A stretch of DNA of 64,000 nucleotides. Source: Symsagittifera roscoffensis. Lineage: Eukaryota; Xenacoelomorpha; Acoela; Convolutidae. The DNA is taken from contig NC_087067.1 in NCBI RefSeq assembly GCF_963678635.1, positions 42,436,696 to 42,500,695 of the forward strand, given 5' to 3'. Positions 1 through 12,890 of the stretch are shown here, one piece after another. Below the pieces are notes generated by a model. The model did no database searches and was not told where the DNA came from. It worked only from the letters and a program-made list of their open reading frames with translations. A program made the position numbers and the translations under genes. The first letter of the stretch is position 1. Every line of letters starts with the position of its first letter.

Positions 1-173
1 AATTCAAAAGTATAACGGAAAAATGACAAAAATAAAGTTTTTACTAATGCAACTTCTTTTTCAGTAACCAGACATAATTATTTGTGTTGAAAACGCGAGA
101 TGATAAACAATATAATTTGATACTCAGCCAAAGTTTTTAAGCTAATGTTAGTTTATCATTCTTTGCCTGAATG

Positions 174-597
174 CAGGGGGGATTTAGGGGGGAAAGTCTT
201 GGACGCTTTTCTCCTCTGGGATTTGACCCCACACCAACCAAAGGGTCCTCCCTTTGGTATTATTTTATGACATCCATTTTCGGCCGACCAACACAAAAAT
301 TTAAAAAAACGCCTTCATTGCCATTATATACTAATTTTGAAGAGGAGCGTGCTAAAACAAGCAATTTTTTTGGCAAGTTTTTCTTAAAAATGCCTAAAAA
401 CGCCTATTTTGGCCCGTTTTTCCAAAAACATGTCTGCAGCGCAAAATTTTTTTTGACAAAATAAGATTTTATAGTATTCTAAGAGCGCTCGGAAAATCAA
501 TTTGGCCGACCTAAAAAAAAGGTCGACACAATTTTTATTTTTGCAAAACTGTTGAAAATCTGCCTCCCCCCTCAAGAAAACCCTATATCCGCCACTT
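174..597. mobile_element. hAT-like MITE, family A, copy 1
   Basis: The left end reads CAGGGGGGATTTAGG. The right end reads CCTATATCCGCCACTT, the degenerate reverse complement of CAGGGGCGGATTTAGG. The interior shares blocks with other copies in the window: a stretch around 'ccaaagggtcctccctttgg', the 'gcctttag/cgcc' core, and 'ggaaaatcaatttggccgacc' near the right end. The flanks (cctgaatg and tcctaatg) match only partly, so the 8-bp target duplication is eroded. It has no coding capacity; short frames inside are chance. Confidence 0.65.
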
Positions 598-605
598 TCC
601 TAATG

Positions 606-1953
606 TAATATTTTCAACCAATTTTCAGAAATACAAGTAATGTTGTTTACTTTTTCAAAGCATTTGAGCATAAGAGCTTTTATTTTTAATGTAACAAACA
701 CAAATTTGACACACTGCAAAGTTGTTTATCGAGCTAATTTTGCAGAGAATTAGACTGCTAATCCATTTAAAATCTTGGCTCAAAAGAATAATTTGAATCA
801 TTCTAACCTAATAAGAGCAGCGAAACCTTACGTTTTTTCTACAGTCAATTAGATATTGCTTTGCCCGAAAGTGTTCACCCATTCACCAGAAACGTGTTTT
901 TGGTTCAACCGAGATTTTTCAAGTTCAAATATAAACTATCAATTGAGAATCTCACTAAATGAAAAGGTGGAAAAATTTTTAAAAAATTATACGATCTTTT
1001 TTTTTTTTGGGGGGGGGGGGGGAGATGCAAGCGAACGTCCCCCTCTCAGCGATTTCACCCCATCTCCGCCAAAGGCTCCCCCTTTGTAAATATTTTTCTT
1101 CTTTTTTTTCGACAGAACGACCATACCTTTTTTCTGCATTCGCAATGGCGCTACTCTTTACTAATTTTGAGACTAAGCAACTTGGATCTGAGTTTGACAG
1201 TGGAGCGACTTTAAAAGTCTGGATATAAGTCGCGGACTTGGACCCAGCTAGCTAATAGTGCAAGAACTATATGGGTAAGTATTTTATTTACTTTGAAAAC
1301 CACATAATACCATAAATCAACGAAGTTTTTTTTGTTGAAAGAATTACAGTTTGATTTGCAAAGATGGCTGTGAAAAACATGCACATTGTTAATTCCTTGC
1401 GCATCAATCGACTTCTCCTGTCTTTTTCTGACTTTCTTCTTCGTAACTTGAGGCTCTCAGAAAGTTCCAATGGAGCTTTTGTTCTTCGCAGCAAACATTT
1501 TAAAAAAATGCCATTTCCGATCAAAACATATTTTAGAGCAATTGCGTGAATTAAAAACTTCTCTGATTTTCAATTCTTAAGTTGATAGCTTCAGGACTGT
1601 AAGAAGACAAGGCAATTTCTCATTTTTCAGTAGAAGTAAATGCATGTAGTTCCCATCATCATGACGCGATTTCTGTAAGAAAAACTGATTAGCTCTTCTG
1701 TAACACCTATCTCTTGTCTTTAAAAAGGAATTATTTCCTATTCTGGCCCATAATAACTCCATTTCGCATTTTTTCGGGATAATCAAGTCTTTCTGGGGAC
1801 TTTTTTAAAGTTAGGATATTTGAAGATTTTGTTGGGCTATCCTTAGACCGAACAACTGTAGCCAGATTTTTGGCGCTCGTTTTTTCTACTAAAACTAGTG
1901 TATAGTGTCATCGACAGCTTATTAGGGCATAATCTAGATTCAGTCGATCAAAA
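606..1953. other. Gene-free stretch with a partial family A MITE
   Basis: This is AT-rich DNA with no convincing coding frame. Around 1005-1180 is a degenerate, truncated relative of the family A MITE: a 14-base poly-G run at 1009-1022, then 'ccgccaaaggctccccctttg' and a '...actaattttgag' block as in copy 1. Nothing else is recognised. Confidence 0.45.
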
Positions 1954-2085
1954 ATGGGTGATGCAAAGAAATATCAAGAAGCGCTTCTCAAAGAGAGTAA
2001 CAAAGTTAGGGAGGTTTTGGAGAAGCCGAGAATGGGTCTATCGTCCGCTCGGCCAAATAGTATACATGGGTGTACTAAAAATTAA
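1954..2085 (+). CDS. Candidate short coding frame or exon, 43 aa, unknown
   Basis: This ATG-to-TAA frame has an in-frame stop upstream at 1930-1932. The product starts MGDAKKYQEALLKESNKVRE and continues with a basic, Pro/Ser-rich tail. The first 26 residues form a plausible charged amphipathic helix rich in Lys, Glu and Ala. This is unlike the Phe/Leu/Lys/Asn-rich products of random frames in this AT-rich DNA, and its GC content is higher than its surroundings. No family is recognised. It may be a small protein, one exon of a spliced gene whose other exons I cannot see, or a pseudogene fragment. Confidence 0.3.
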   Translation: MGDAKKYQEALLKESNKVREVLEKPRMGLSSARPNSIHGCTKN

Positions 2086-2506
2086 TTAAAAACCTAATTT
2101 GTATGCTCCACTTTTCTGACGTAGTTCGCAACTCGAGGGATTTTTAATTACAAAGAAATTAGTCGCAAGTGTTCAGAGCTGCGTCATCTATAAAAGAGTT
2201 TCGTCATTTCAATCAAATCTCAATTCAAAACAACACTTTTTTCAACTTAATCTAGTAGTGTAGCTTGAAGAGTAATACTTTGATCAATTACTTTTGTGCT
2301 CCGATTCATCACTTAAAAGCTGGTATGCTAATCAAAATGAAAATTTTAATTAAGTTTGTTGACACTCTTATTTAAAAGGCGGAGTATATCTCTGCCGCCG
2401 TTTGGAGATCCATAATTACAAAAAAGTTCTCAGAATTGCTTTTGCGTCAAATGAAAACGAAAGTTTGAAGAGGCTATGGCTCTTTTTGGGCGTTACAAGT
2501 AGAAAT

Positions 2507-2901
2507 GGGGGCTATTCTCATGCGCGAAGGACCGAATGAGCGAAAAAATTTGTGAGCCAAGGACCGAAGACAAAATTAGCCGAAAATCATTTTTCAAGAA
2601 GAAACAGTTGCCATTCAATTAAAATGAATTAAATAAAGTCATATTTGCTTCTTTCATTACAAAATCTTTGAAAAGTAAAAATTCTCCCAATTTTGCGGCG
2701 GTCAATGACAATTTGAAAATTTTGCGGCGGTCAATGACAATTTGAAAATTTTGCTTATTTCTGCCGTTTTTATTTTCGGCCAATATCAATACTCCAGTCC
2801 CTGGAAATGTTTACTTTCTTTCCAAATTTTAGATTACTGAAATCTGATTGGCTGATTTATATTTTCGCGCATTCGGTCCTTCGTGCATGAGGGATTCCAC
2901 C
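2507..2901. mobile_element. hAT-like MITE, family B, with perfect 8-bp duplication
   Basis: A 395-bp element with inverted ends. Left, from 2517: CTCATGCGCGAAGGACCGAATGAGCGAAAA. Right, ending at 2891, is its near-perfect reverse complement (cgcattcggtccttcgtgcatgag). The 8-bp sequence GTAGAAAT directly abuts both sides (2499-2506 and 2902-2909). An 8-bp duplication is the hAT signature. It has no transposase, so it must be mobilised in trans. Confidence 0.75.
2691..2748. repeat. Two perfect tandem copies of a 29-bp unit
   Basis: Inside the family B MITE, the 29-bp unit starting ttttgcggcggtcaatgaca is repeated exactly twice (2691-2719, 2720-2748). Perfect identity suggests a recent slippage duplication. 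Confidence 0.9.
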
Positions 2902-3018
2902 GTAGAAATTACAAGCAGACATTTACTAGAAATTAGCAGATGCTAAGAGTTCCAAGTTGATAGTTCAAGAGCACAACAAACAAATGTCATGAGCTAACTT
3001 TGGAGGCGGAGCATTAAG

Positions 3019-3355
3019 CAGAATGGTCCAAGTGCAGAATGGGTCCAAGATCAGAAAAACAGAAAAGTATTGATTTATATTGGTTTACACGGGCTAATTG
3101 ACAAAACAATTATTAGAATTTAAAAAAAAAATTGCCTAGAAAACGAATAAATTATGCATGAGTTGACTAATTTCATTAAATTTTTGATTACCTGTTTAAA
3201 AAACTTTCTTGATTAATTTACTCAAATTATGCACAAAATATTCCTTGCTTTGGTATTATTGACATTTCTGATAATTAATTCAAAGATAAGCTAATAAAAA
3301 ATGATAATTTTCTGTTTTTCTGCTCTTGGACCCATTCTGCTCTTAGACCATTCTG
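3019..3355. mobile_element. Terminal-inverted-repeat element cut by the assembly gap
   Basis: The left arm 3019-3066 (cagaatggtccaagtgcaga, then gggtccaagatcag...) is matched by its reverse complement at 3308-3355 with about three mismatches over 48 bp. The right arm ends exactly where the N run begins, so the outer terminus and any target duplication are hidden. It has no coding capacity and is probably a MITE. Confidence 0.6.
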
Positions 3356-3555
3356 NNNNNNNNNNNNNNNNNNNNNNNNNNNNNNNNNNNNNNNNNNNNN
3401 NNNNNNNNNNNNNNNNNNNNNNNNNNNNNNNNNNNNNNNNNNNNNNNNNNNNNNNNNNNNNNNNNNNNNNNNNNNNNNNNNNNNNNNNNNNNNNNNNNNN
3501 NNNNNNNNNNNNNNNNNNNNNNNNNNNNNNNNNNNNNNNNNNNNNNNNNNNNNNN
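3356..3555. other. Assembly gap of 200 N
   Basis: The run of exactly 200 N is probably a placeholder gap rather than a measured length. It begins inside the arm of an inverted repeat, which probably broke the assembly. Open frames crossing it are artefacts. Confidence 0.98.
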
Positions 3556-6500
3556 GGGAGGATGATTTTCATAAAAAATTTCAAATTTTAGAAAAAAAAA
3601 ATTCTTTTTGTTTTATTTAATTTAATTTTTTTTACGCTATTACTGCTCCATAAACCTTAAAAGGCAGTCGGAACATTCAGGGCTTCACCCTGATACGAGC
3701 AGTCTTGTATAGTTTTCGTTTTTGTTGTAATGATCTGCTGGTACTTGCTGGCAATTCTGTAGATTGTTCAAAAGAGTCGTCACTAGACAGGTCTAGCGAA
3801 ATTATGGCTTTTTTCAAACTACTGCTAAACAAAAATATATAGATATAAAAAACAAATTTATTGGAGTATATTTACAATCAGCTTGAAAATAATTCTTTTT
3901 TTTTATATCATTTATAACAAAAATTTTAAAAAATAGATTTTCCTTTGAGCAAACTAAGCAAGTTTTGCTCAAGTTAAGCACAGTATAATCAGTTTTAAAT
4001 GTCTTTTTCTGCTTTAATGCCCTTGAATTTTTCTACTTGACCATCCAGGAAACTCAGTGCGGGATATTTCTCAAATGCCAATCCAAAGTAAAGAAGATTT
4101 TCTTATTGTGTTCTGGGGCTATTAATATTAAACTTCTACTCAAATTTACAAAGTTTTCAGTCTTTTAATTCTTGTAGTTTGAAAAGGTTCCCATTGTACT
4201 AAGGGACGGATTTGGTTAACCAATGACATCCAAACAAAGGTTTTAGAATCATTCTAGCAAAAACATTAGAAGTTGAAGGAAAACCAGCATTGACTTATAT
4301 CCTGTTGTTGTTTCCCCTCCCTGTAAAGACGTATTAGTAAACACTACCCACGAAAAAACACAGCTTACAATTCCATCAGCTTTTGTCGATCGAGTCTCTT
4401 TGCTTTGTTAGCCGTTCGAATCGAGGTAAGTTAACCAATAGCTATTACTGCAAAAGATAAATGGAACAAATATATTCATTTTAAAAATAGCTTCAATTTG
4501 GTAAACGCTCATAAATTATTAACCGACTAGCTTAATACTTTTGATTAATTTTTTGATATAGTGTTATTAATTAGAGCAAAAAGTAAATTTAGCTTAACCA
4601 CTGCATCAATTAACCTGATTCAAAAATTTATCCAGATTAAAAAATCTTATAGTTGAACTTTTCGAAGGCAAGCCCATCTGATTTTCCGAACTATCCTAGC
4701 TGAAGTCTGGAGGCTTTTGACTTCAGCTTCGGATTGAGGGTATTGGGACTCGGAGCGGTTTAAAAAAACGAAAATTTTGGTCTGCCTGTTTTCAATTTCT
4801 GAAATCATCTCCCAAAACAGTAAAGTCAAAGTAAAAAAAAGTCAACGTTTTTGGCCAGAAGTAACAGTTTGTAGAAACGAAACCCCCTTTTAGGTCCTTT
4901 CAATAGTGCATTTTTGCGTGAACTTCCCTTCCCCCTCAAAACTAGGGACTCAAAGCAGTTTAGAGGTTAGAATGTTAGTTTGATTTAAATTTTGTATGTT
5001 CAGCCAATCGTAACTAAGTTCAAAATTAATTCAATTCGAATGGTACTGGAAGACCTTAACTTTGTTCCATCTATGGCTAGCTTCATCCAAAATTAGCATA
5101 CACTGGAAGCGAAAGTACCCTTACAATAAATATGTGGTTGCTATACCAAAATAGGGGTCAAAAAAACTAAGGGAGACCCTTTCATTTGTCAGCAAATCAA
5201 GTCCCCGTACAGTGCCTAACCCTAACTCCAACTCTTCAAACCGATTCAAAATAGAAGAAGATAAAATTGTTCCCGTCTAAAAAACTCCCGGTACTTCGAG
5301 ATATCTTCTAAAAAAGGTAATTTATCGTGGTCATTTAATGGGGTCAATTTTTCTACAGGTGAGTGAGTCACTTTGAAATTACAATAAGAATTATTTCTAA
5401 TCAAGCAAATCGAAGAAAAACTTTTTAGTGCTAAAAATATTTAAAACAGCAATTGTCGTAATTGAATCTAAAGGTTAATTTTGAGCATTTAAGATTGCTT
5501 TTTTGTCTCTCATTGATTCATAGTAATATGAACAAATCTTGGTCAATTCTATAATGACTTATAACTGATACTTATGAAGTTTTATAATTTTTTGTGCTGT
5601 TTTTTTTATGACGCATTGCATATCAAACAAAAACCTTTTGCGAGTTTTCATTCAAAAATTAGTTGCGCATGATTACTATTATGATTTGTATTATTTCTGT
5701 ATTTAGATCTGAGAAATTATTTTGAAGAAACTTGTGAATTACAGCGGATGAATTTCGGCCTCGAATTAAGTCTAAAATTGCGGATAAACTATCATCAGAG
5801 TGAGTCCAGAATTTGTTCGACTTAGGCCGAACAAAAGAAATTTTCGAACCCTCTCAAACACAAAAAAAAAGAATGCGTTATGCCAAATTTTTGTGCACCC
5901 CTGGTGAAACTTTAGAACCATCTATTTCTCTTTTCAAGTCAAACAAATACTGTTTTGAAGCCTTTTCAAAACGATTAGAAAAAATCAAAAAAAGAGATAA
6001 AATTAATAGTAAAACGACAATTAGTAACAAAAAAATCTACAAGAATTTTTTGACAGATATTTTTTGCAGGAACATAACGCAAAATTTAGGACTAGCACAC
6101 CCTTATGACTATCTCTTTTTTGTTGCATTTTATCAAACAGTAAATCAAACCGAATCAAAACTCTTTTACCGGAAAATAAGTTAATGCTTAACAGATGAAA
6201 GTGAAGAAATTTTTTAGCTTCTCAGGACAATTGCAATTACGTCAAAATTTTATTCTTCTGCAATTTTTAAAATCCTTCAATCCAAAAATCAGTTAGAAGA
6301 ACCTGTCAGTTCAGAGAATTTTTAAAAGAACTCCGTTAATCGATACAGTTTATAACATTTTTCAGGAAAACTTTTCAAAAAATGTAAACCTTTCCTCATG
6401 CAATAAAATCTAGTTTGCCGACAGCATTTCAATTTTTTGTTCATTTTTTCTACAGGATGTTTTTTTTTCTTTTTGTCTTAAAATATGACAATTTTAATCA

Positions 6501-6915
6501 TTTCATGGAGTAGTTTCTGATCAGTACACCGTCTGTATGTCAAGTTATCTATTTTTTGCCGGTAAAGTTCCTTTTACTCTTTTGTCGAAAAATAAATCTT
6601 AAATTTCTTAATTTTATTCAATTTTATTAGTCTCTATAGTCCCTATACTCAACGGAGGCTGTTGTTTTTTAGATAGAAATCTTATATGGGTTATGAAGCC
6701 AAACTTTCTTGTATTTTCTGTATAAAAATGATCAATTTGCTTTCTGATTTTAAAAATAGAGAATTTCTGGAAAAAAACTAACCAGAAAGTCAGTTCACTG
6801 CTCAACTGCAACAAGATAAAGATGCTTCGAGTATTCACAATAGTCGTAGCAAAACAATGCAAACTTAATACAGTGTTGCTTTGCATTATTTTGCTAAAAT
6901 TTTTCGAAAGTAGCA
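3556..6915. other. Gene-free AT-rich stretch
   Basis: No coding frame here looks protein-like. The longest (5813-6184 on the plus strand, 123 codons) is Lys/Phe/Asn-rich without motifs or a homologue I recognise. No tRNA, repeat family or splice pattern is convincing. Confidence 0.4.
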
Positions 6916-6990
6916 GGTCAAGTGACCTAGCGGTTAGCGCAACCGACCATCAAATGGAAGTTTGGAGGTTCGAGTCTAATCTGGATACTT
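6916..6990 (+). repeat. tRNA-derived sequence (SINE head or tRNA pseudogene)
   Basis: The sequence has RNA polymerase III internal promoter boxes in tRNA order and spacing. The A-box-like TGACCTAGCGG is at 6923-6933 (one mismatch to TRGYNNARNNG). The perfect B box GTTCGAGTC is at 6968-6976. The T-stem does not pair properly, so it is not a functional tRNA. No poly-A or SINE tail is clearly recognisable downstream. Confidence 0.5.
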
Positions 6991-9900
6991 TTTTCTAACT
7001 AAAAATAGCCTAAATTTAGCTACGTTTTTGATCAGAGATAAGATAGAAAAAAAATTTCAAAAAAACTCTTATTTTTCAAAGATTTATTAGAAAATTTGTG
7101 ACCAAAAGTTTAGATTAGATTTAAGTAATTTCAGGTCAAAAACAAAGCTTTTTTTGATTATTAGCTAGCGGGTCTGATAGGCTTATTTCGCAAAAACTCT
7201 ATTTCAAGCAGTGTGAAATATAATCTGACTAAAAATTTGCAATCTTATTCTGCTACCCTTTGAAAAATATTATCATGATTAGTTGTAAATTAGTAGTGAA
7301 AAGCATAAAGAAACGGAAAAAATTTTCTAAATTAAATTTTACCTCGATTTCTAAGTTCATGGCTTTTCATCATATGTCTTTTATTCTATAATCGAAAAAT
7401 TTTTTAGAGGCAATTACTACAGCATCCTTATTGCCAGGATTTTTGTGTCGTAAGAAGGGTTTCTTAAACTTCAATCATTTGTAGGATTGCACAAATTTTT
7501 CATAACTGCTAATTGAGTTTCAATTATTTCATAACCGCTCTACGAAGATTCGAGGTATAACTGTATCCAAAATTAGAAGCATCAAGGCTTGCTGCAATTA
7601 GTTCTTGGTCTCACTACTTTTTTGTTTTTTCAAGTAAGGTGTATACTACCTTCTATATAAATTCCCGCTCCAAAGTTGTTTTGATAACATTCGATTATAA
7701 TCGATTTTCTTGGCTAAAATGTTGTCCAGATAATCAATTATCGTGGCAAATTAATTATTTTCAAAAACTAAAAATCCATTAAGATCCATTCTATTCGACA
7801 ATAATCCTTTTTTGTTTTTAATATAATCGATTTGCTCAATAATGCTTAAAAGAATTTATGAAAATATATTTTTTTTGTAAATAATTACTCTAGGTTTTGC
7901 AGTTTTTCTGCAAAACCCGAGCCCGAACGAACACTTTCATCCCCATGTTCGCTACTCACTACCTTACCCACGTCCTCCCTATGCAGCCCCATTCCGCTAC
8001 GCAACCAAACACCCCCCCCCCCCCCCCCCGACTTTCTAAAACGCACATCTCGCCAGAAAAAATTGCTGGGTTGGCGAAGGAAATTGAATTAAAAGAATAA
8101 CAAAACTACCCGTGAATGAAATTTAGAAAAAATTAAAATTTAGTGAGAGCATGAAAATTTATGAACAAATGAGAATAGCACCCAAGAAGATTTTATAAAA
8201 TGATTATAATAATCAACTATAATTGTTTAATATGAACTATTTTTTTCGATAAACAATTTGAAAAATAGTTGAACATAATTGATTTTAATTGATTAGTAAT
8301 GGATGTCATTGCTTGGAAAAAAAACATCATAATCTATTTTCATCCAATATAATCTATTAGTATCCATGAAACTCGTAAATTAAATGTACTTGTCTGCTAG
8401 AAAAATTTTTTGGTAAATTTTCTTTTTTTTTTTCAGATAGAAATGGTTTGAGTTTTTAGATCACTCAAATAGCCTATTCCCTTTTATAAAATAAATAACC
8501 CAAAAACAAAAAATTAGCCTCAAAGAATTTGGAACATTTTTAAAGATCAAAATGACTAATCTAGTTCAATGAATTTTATTTAGATAATGATACCCGCCAA
8601 TCGAAACATCAATATTGCACCAGTCGACGCAAAATAACTCATTTATAATCTTTTTGCAAAATAGGCCTCTTTGTTCATTGTTAAACAGCTTTAGCTGGGA
8701 AACTTTTATTTTCGAATTAGAAAAAAATTAAACAATAAATTAATTGGCGCCATTATGCAGTAACTTTGAAGGCGCTCTAAAAACGCTATTTTTTGGTCAA
8801 AACCTCCGATAAAATTCTTCTTTCATTATTATCAAATCCACTTTGAAACAGTTTTGATTAGTTTTTTCAATGAAACCTTTTTTTTAGCAAGATGTCTTTT
8901 CTTTTCTTCATTTACAGAAAAAGAAAGGGTCATCATTTAAATTAAAATTTTATAATACAAAAGCGACTGTTTTCGTTGGTTGTTATTTATTTTGACAGTA
9001 ATGTCAATTTTTTCATAATTTTCATTCCAATGGCTCTAGTAATTTGATAATTAAGTGCTCCGCTTTCAGTGGAAGAAGACAAAATTTTCCCGGCCACAGT
9101 AGATTCAATCGTAGTCCCGATGGGTTCCTTATTGAGTTTGAACAAGTTCAATTTTCCATTCAGATTCATAAAACGTGCTAAAATTTTCCCAATTTATTTC
9201 AGAAGCCTTACATTTGCTGTTGTAAAAGTAAGAGTGTTCGAATTATCTTAACCACCGCAAATTTGTCAAAAAACACCAAAAAATTAAGTATTCTCTGAGA
9301 TTATTAGTTATGACATTAATTGAAAAACTTCGCTAATTTATAATCTAACTGAACAGTTTTCGAATAAATTTTACAGAGTGTGAAAATTTAGTTCAAATTT
9401 AAAATATTTTAAATTGATTTCAGAACAAATTACAAGACTTTAAATGGTTTTGATAGTTTTTAAGGCATCTGAGTTGTCGTGGAAAATAATAATTAAACTC
9501 AACTGCCAAAAACGATCAAAGACGGTTGAAATTAAACAAGACTGCTCTTTTTGAGAAACTAAAGCATTGAAGAAATATAATTTTTGATAATATCAAAGAT
9601 CAATTGTGAACATTTAAGTCGTACAAAAACAATACGACCAAAATAGCTAGTCTCAATTCAATTTGGAACCATTTTGTTATGCGGGAAAATTCGTTTTGCA
9701 TCCATAATTCACGTTAAGCTCTCAGAATTAAGAATAAATTCTACTACGCGCGCATAATTTAGTCCAGAACATAGCCAATTTGGCAAAATTCAAACCCTCA
9801 GAGTTTTACAAAAAAAATGCGAGGTAAAATATCTTTTTACATTTGAACTCAGGGAGTCAATATCTTCAATGGTGTATAAAAAGTTTTGTTATAACTATTG

Positions 9901-12017
9901 TTTTGATTGTAGAGAACTAACTGAACAAAAAACCACCCCACGCATAAATATTCCGTTTTTTTTCGAATGTCAGAGTAATAAGATATTTGTTTATGTCGAT
10001 TATGAAATGTATAACAATCGATTTTAAAAAAAATATCATAATATGCGTCGAGGAGCATTGACCTAATCTATGTCATAAAAAAGTTTATGGGTGCCAATTG
10101 TGTGTAAAATTTTGGCAAGATATATATTTTTTCATTCCTAGACCGGAACCAGAATGAACCAGTCTCATAAAATCTATCTTTAAGGTCATTTGAAAATTCT
10201 ATAAGCTGATTGTCAAATACTATGATCTAATATCACCAAAAAAAAAATTTTATGAAAATTTTTGGTGATTCTTATGTCAATTTTTGTGCTACTGTACTTT
10301 ATCATTCTCCCAGATACCTTTTCTTGTTGTTTCAAGATGTTCAAAACTAACAAAATAAGCTTCTAAAACTTGTGGCATTGATTTGAACATATTATGATAT
10401 TTCAGCGGATTATTTTGGGGACAAAGTTGAGTTTCACTTGCCCTTATTTTGCTTGTGAGCTCAAATTTTAAATGAGACTAACCGTATATGGGCCAAGCCC
10501 TGAAGTTTTCATTTGCTCATTAGGTTATCGGAAGTAGAATAACTGAGCAGTATTGCGCTTTTCGGAACACTTATTTTGACTAATTTAAATGTGAATTAAT
10601 TTCCGTGTTTGTAATAGCTGCTTAGCATACGCTTTCACAAGCATACGCTTTCATTTAAGTTTCAGTTAAGTTTTTGCGGTCATATAAAATCAAGAAACTA
10701 AAACATTTTAGTGATAATTTATTCGTTAAAAATTTTATTATGTGCATCAAGAAACAATTTTAACGAGGAGGAAATAAAAAAAAGAAAATATTATAACTTT
10801 GAATTGATTTGTGAGTTTTCAAAGCTAGTTTCTCGTTTTTCACTCAAATCAAAGTCTACAAAAAGCATAAAATAAAAGCAACTCAGATGCAAGGTCGATG
10901 ACAAAATGGACAAACAAATGGAATATATTCGATTATTATCGATTATAATAGGTTTTATGTGCAAAATGTATTAGTTAGAAATTGGGATTAAAAAATCAAT
11001 TTCAATATAGATGGAATAATATGGATTAAAATATCTAATAATCGATCAGAATTGATTTTTTTTCGCAATTTGGCGAGACTTTACTAGAATCATAATATAA
11101 TCGATTAACTTTTGAAAATGGATTCAGAAATTCTTCGTAGCTTTGCGAAAATTAATCATAAGTGTCCTTTGTTTTGGTTTTGAGCTGAGGGCATCAAAAT
11201 TTTTCAAATCAAACTCTCAAAATATTAATTCAAAAAAAAATTTTGTTCAGAGATAAAAATCAACCCGAGCACAAATTTTTCATATTGTAAACAATTATAT
11301 TCAATCACATTCATTCTACGCGATTCCAATCATATTCTACGATCGTATTCTCCGCGAAACAGTCATTTTCTACGACCATTTTTTACGAGCACAAATTTTT
11401 TGAAACTATCATATTCTTCGCGATTTTGATTGCTGCAATAAGACAGTTTAAAATTTTGGTTTTATTCAAAAAAGTTACTTATAACATTGAAAAGTTTTGT
11501 CATCAAAATTATCAAAAACAGGAGCTTAAATAAATTCTCTTGAAGTCAACTTGAAATGTATTCTAATATTTTTTTTGCTCTGGCTGATATTTGTATCATC
11601 AGATCTGTTGCAATGAAGCTAGTTTCGTTCGGTTTACAGTTGACTTTATGTTTGATCACCTTTTCTTATTTTGGAATACTACCAGGGATGAGACGCTTCA
11701 AGTTGAACTAATTTGAGATTGGCCGCTACTCAGCCGCTACTCAACAATTCGATATAAGATATACTATCCACGTTTGAAAGCGCCAACCTACTAGCTTTTC
11801 AGCTCTTAATATAGAAGCACTAGGCTGCATCTCTCGTTAAGAATTCCAAGCAAGATTTTTTCTGGGTCGGTTAATGATGCCTCGCAGCAAAACAACGAGA
11901 CACAAAGGGCTTTGTGATATATCAGTGGGCATCAAGAGTTTGAACTTTCCGGCTTGACCATTTGACCTATTCCTTACCCCTTAGCCCGCATCGATCTACT
12001 ATGTCTGCGATTGATGG
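6991..12017. other. Gene-free AT-rich stretch
   Basis: No supported gene. Notable only for an 18-base poly-C run at 8012-8029 and a short direct repeat 'gcatacgctttca' near 10628-10652. Open frames here have low-complexity compositions and no family resemblance. Confidence 0.4.
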
Positions 12018-12019
12018 TA

Positions 12020-12225
12020 CACACGCAAAAAAGTTTAGGTAAAGTTACTTTAAAAATACCTTAGAATACTTTAACAATTAGGGTAAATTTGCACTACTTT
12101 AAGTTTTTTTTTCAAAATGTGGAAGGGAAAAACCTGAGACATGCATGAACGTGCGTTGCAGGCTAGCTTAACTTATCTTTAAATACCATAGAACTTAACC
12201 TATTATTACCTTAAAAGTTTGGGTG
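12020..12225. mobile_element. Tc1/mariner-like MITE candidate
   Basis: A 206-bp segment bounded by TA on both sides (12018-12019, 12226-12227). The left end is CACACGCAAAAAAGTTTAGG. The right end, reverse-complemented, reads CACCCAAACTTTTAAGGTAA. The imperfect inverted ends and the TA target duplication fit a non-autonomous Tc1/mariner-type element. It has no coding capacity. Confidence 0.45.
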
Positions 12226-12651
12226 TATCATTCTGAAAAAAAGAACTTAAAAATATTTTTTAGTTAAAATATCTTAAATAGCTCTTGGCTTACTACTTTA
12301 ACTGGGGTTTCTGCGATTTGCAAAACATCTATAAAAAGCTATCCAGCTTGTCTAAGCATAGTCCGTTTATTTTACAAGTCTTTTGCCTGACTGATGTTTT
12401 AAAACCGTTTGCTCACTGGAGACTCCGTCAAGAAAACCTTGAATCATTCAATTTAATTTACTCGGCTAATACCCATGTTATTTTTGGACACCTATCTGTT
12501 TGCTTTAAAAAGGAGCTTAAAATTTCTTCGTTAAAGATATTACTAGTTTATTTACATAAAAAACAACTGGACAGTCAATTAGACTGCTCTAAATGACAAA
12601 ATAAGCTGAGTTGAGAGCTCTTCCTCTGCATAATTGTGTGACAATTAAATT

Positions 12652-12890
12652 TAAGATTAAGACCATTTATCCACGGGGGAAAGGACGAACACAAGAGCTG
12701 TACAGCTCATCACGGCGAACCGGTGTTGTGCCCCTGCTTAAGAACTACATGCAATCTTTTTGGTTATTTTTCTGGGCTAGGTAAGGTTGCTTCACCCTCA
12801 AGCAATGAGCACGGATCATGGTGGGCCTGGAACATCCGACCTTTCGATTGAGAGGCGGAGACGTAACCACTTCACCACCGCTCCCCCTTT
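12652..12890 (-). repeat. tRNA-derived SINE, near full length
   Basis: Read on the minus strand, the head carries a perfect A box TGGTGAAGTGG (12867-12877) and a B-box-like GTTCCAGGC (12825-12833, one mismatch). A body of about 130 bp follows, including a GAGCTGTACAGCTC palindrome, and the element ends in a TCTTAATCTTAA-type simple tail. The 3' portion recurs at 25565-25661 in the same orientation, which confirms a dispersed repeat. It has no coding potential; movement would need a partner LINE. Confidence 0.7.

Noticed and set aside
3291-3591. Open frames on both strands spanning the N run
   Set aside because: They are created by 200 unknown bases; the flanks are arms of an inverted repeat, not coding sequence.
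5813-6184. A 123-codon plus-strand frame
   Set aside because: Composition is Lys/Asn/Phe-rich as expected by chance in AT-rich DNA, and no domain is visible.
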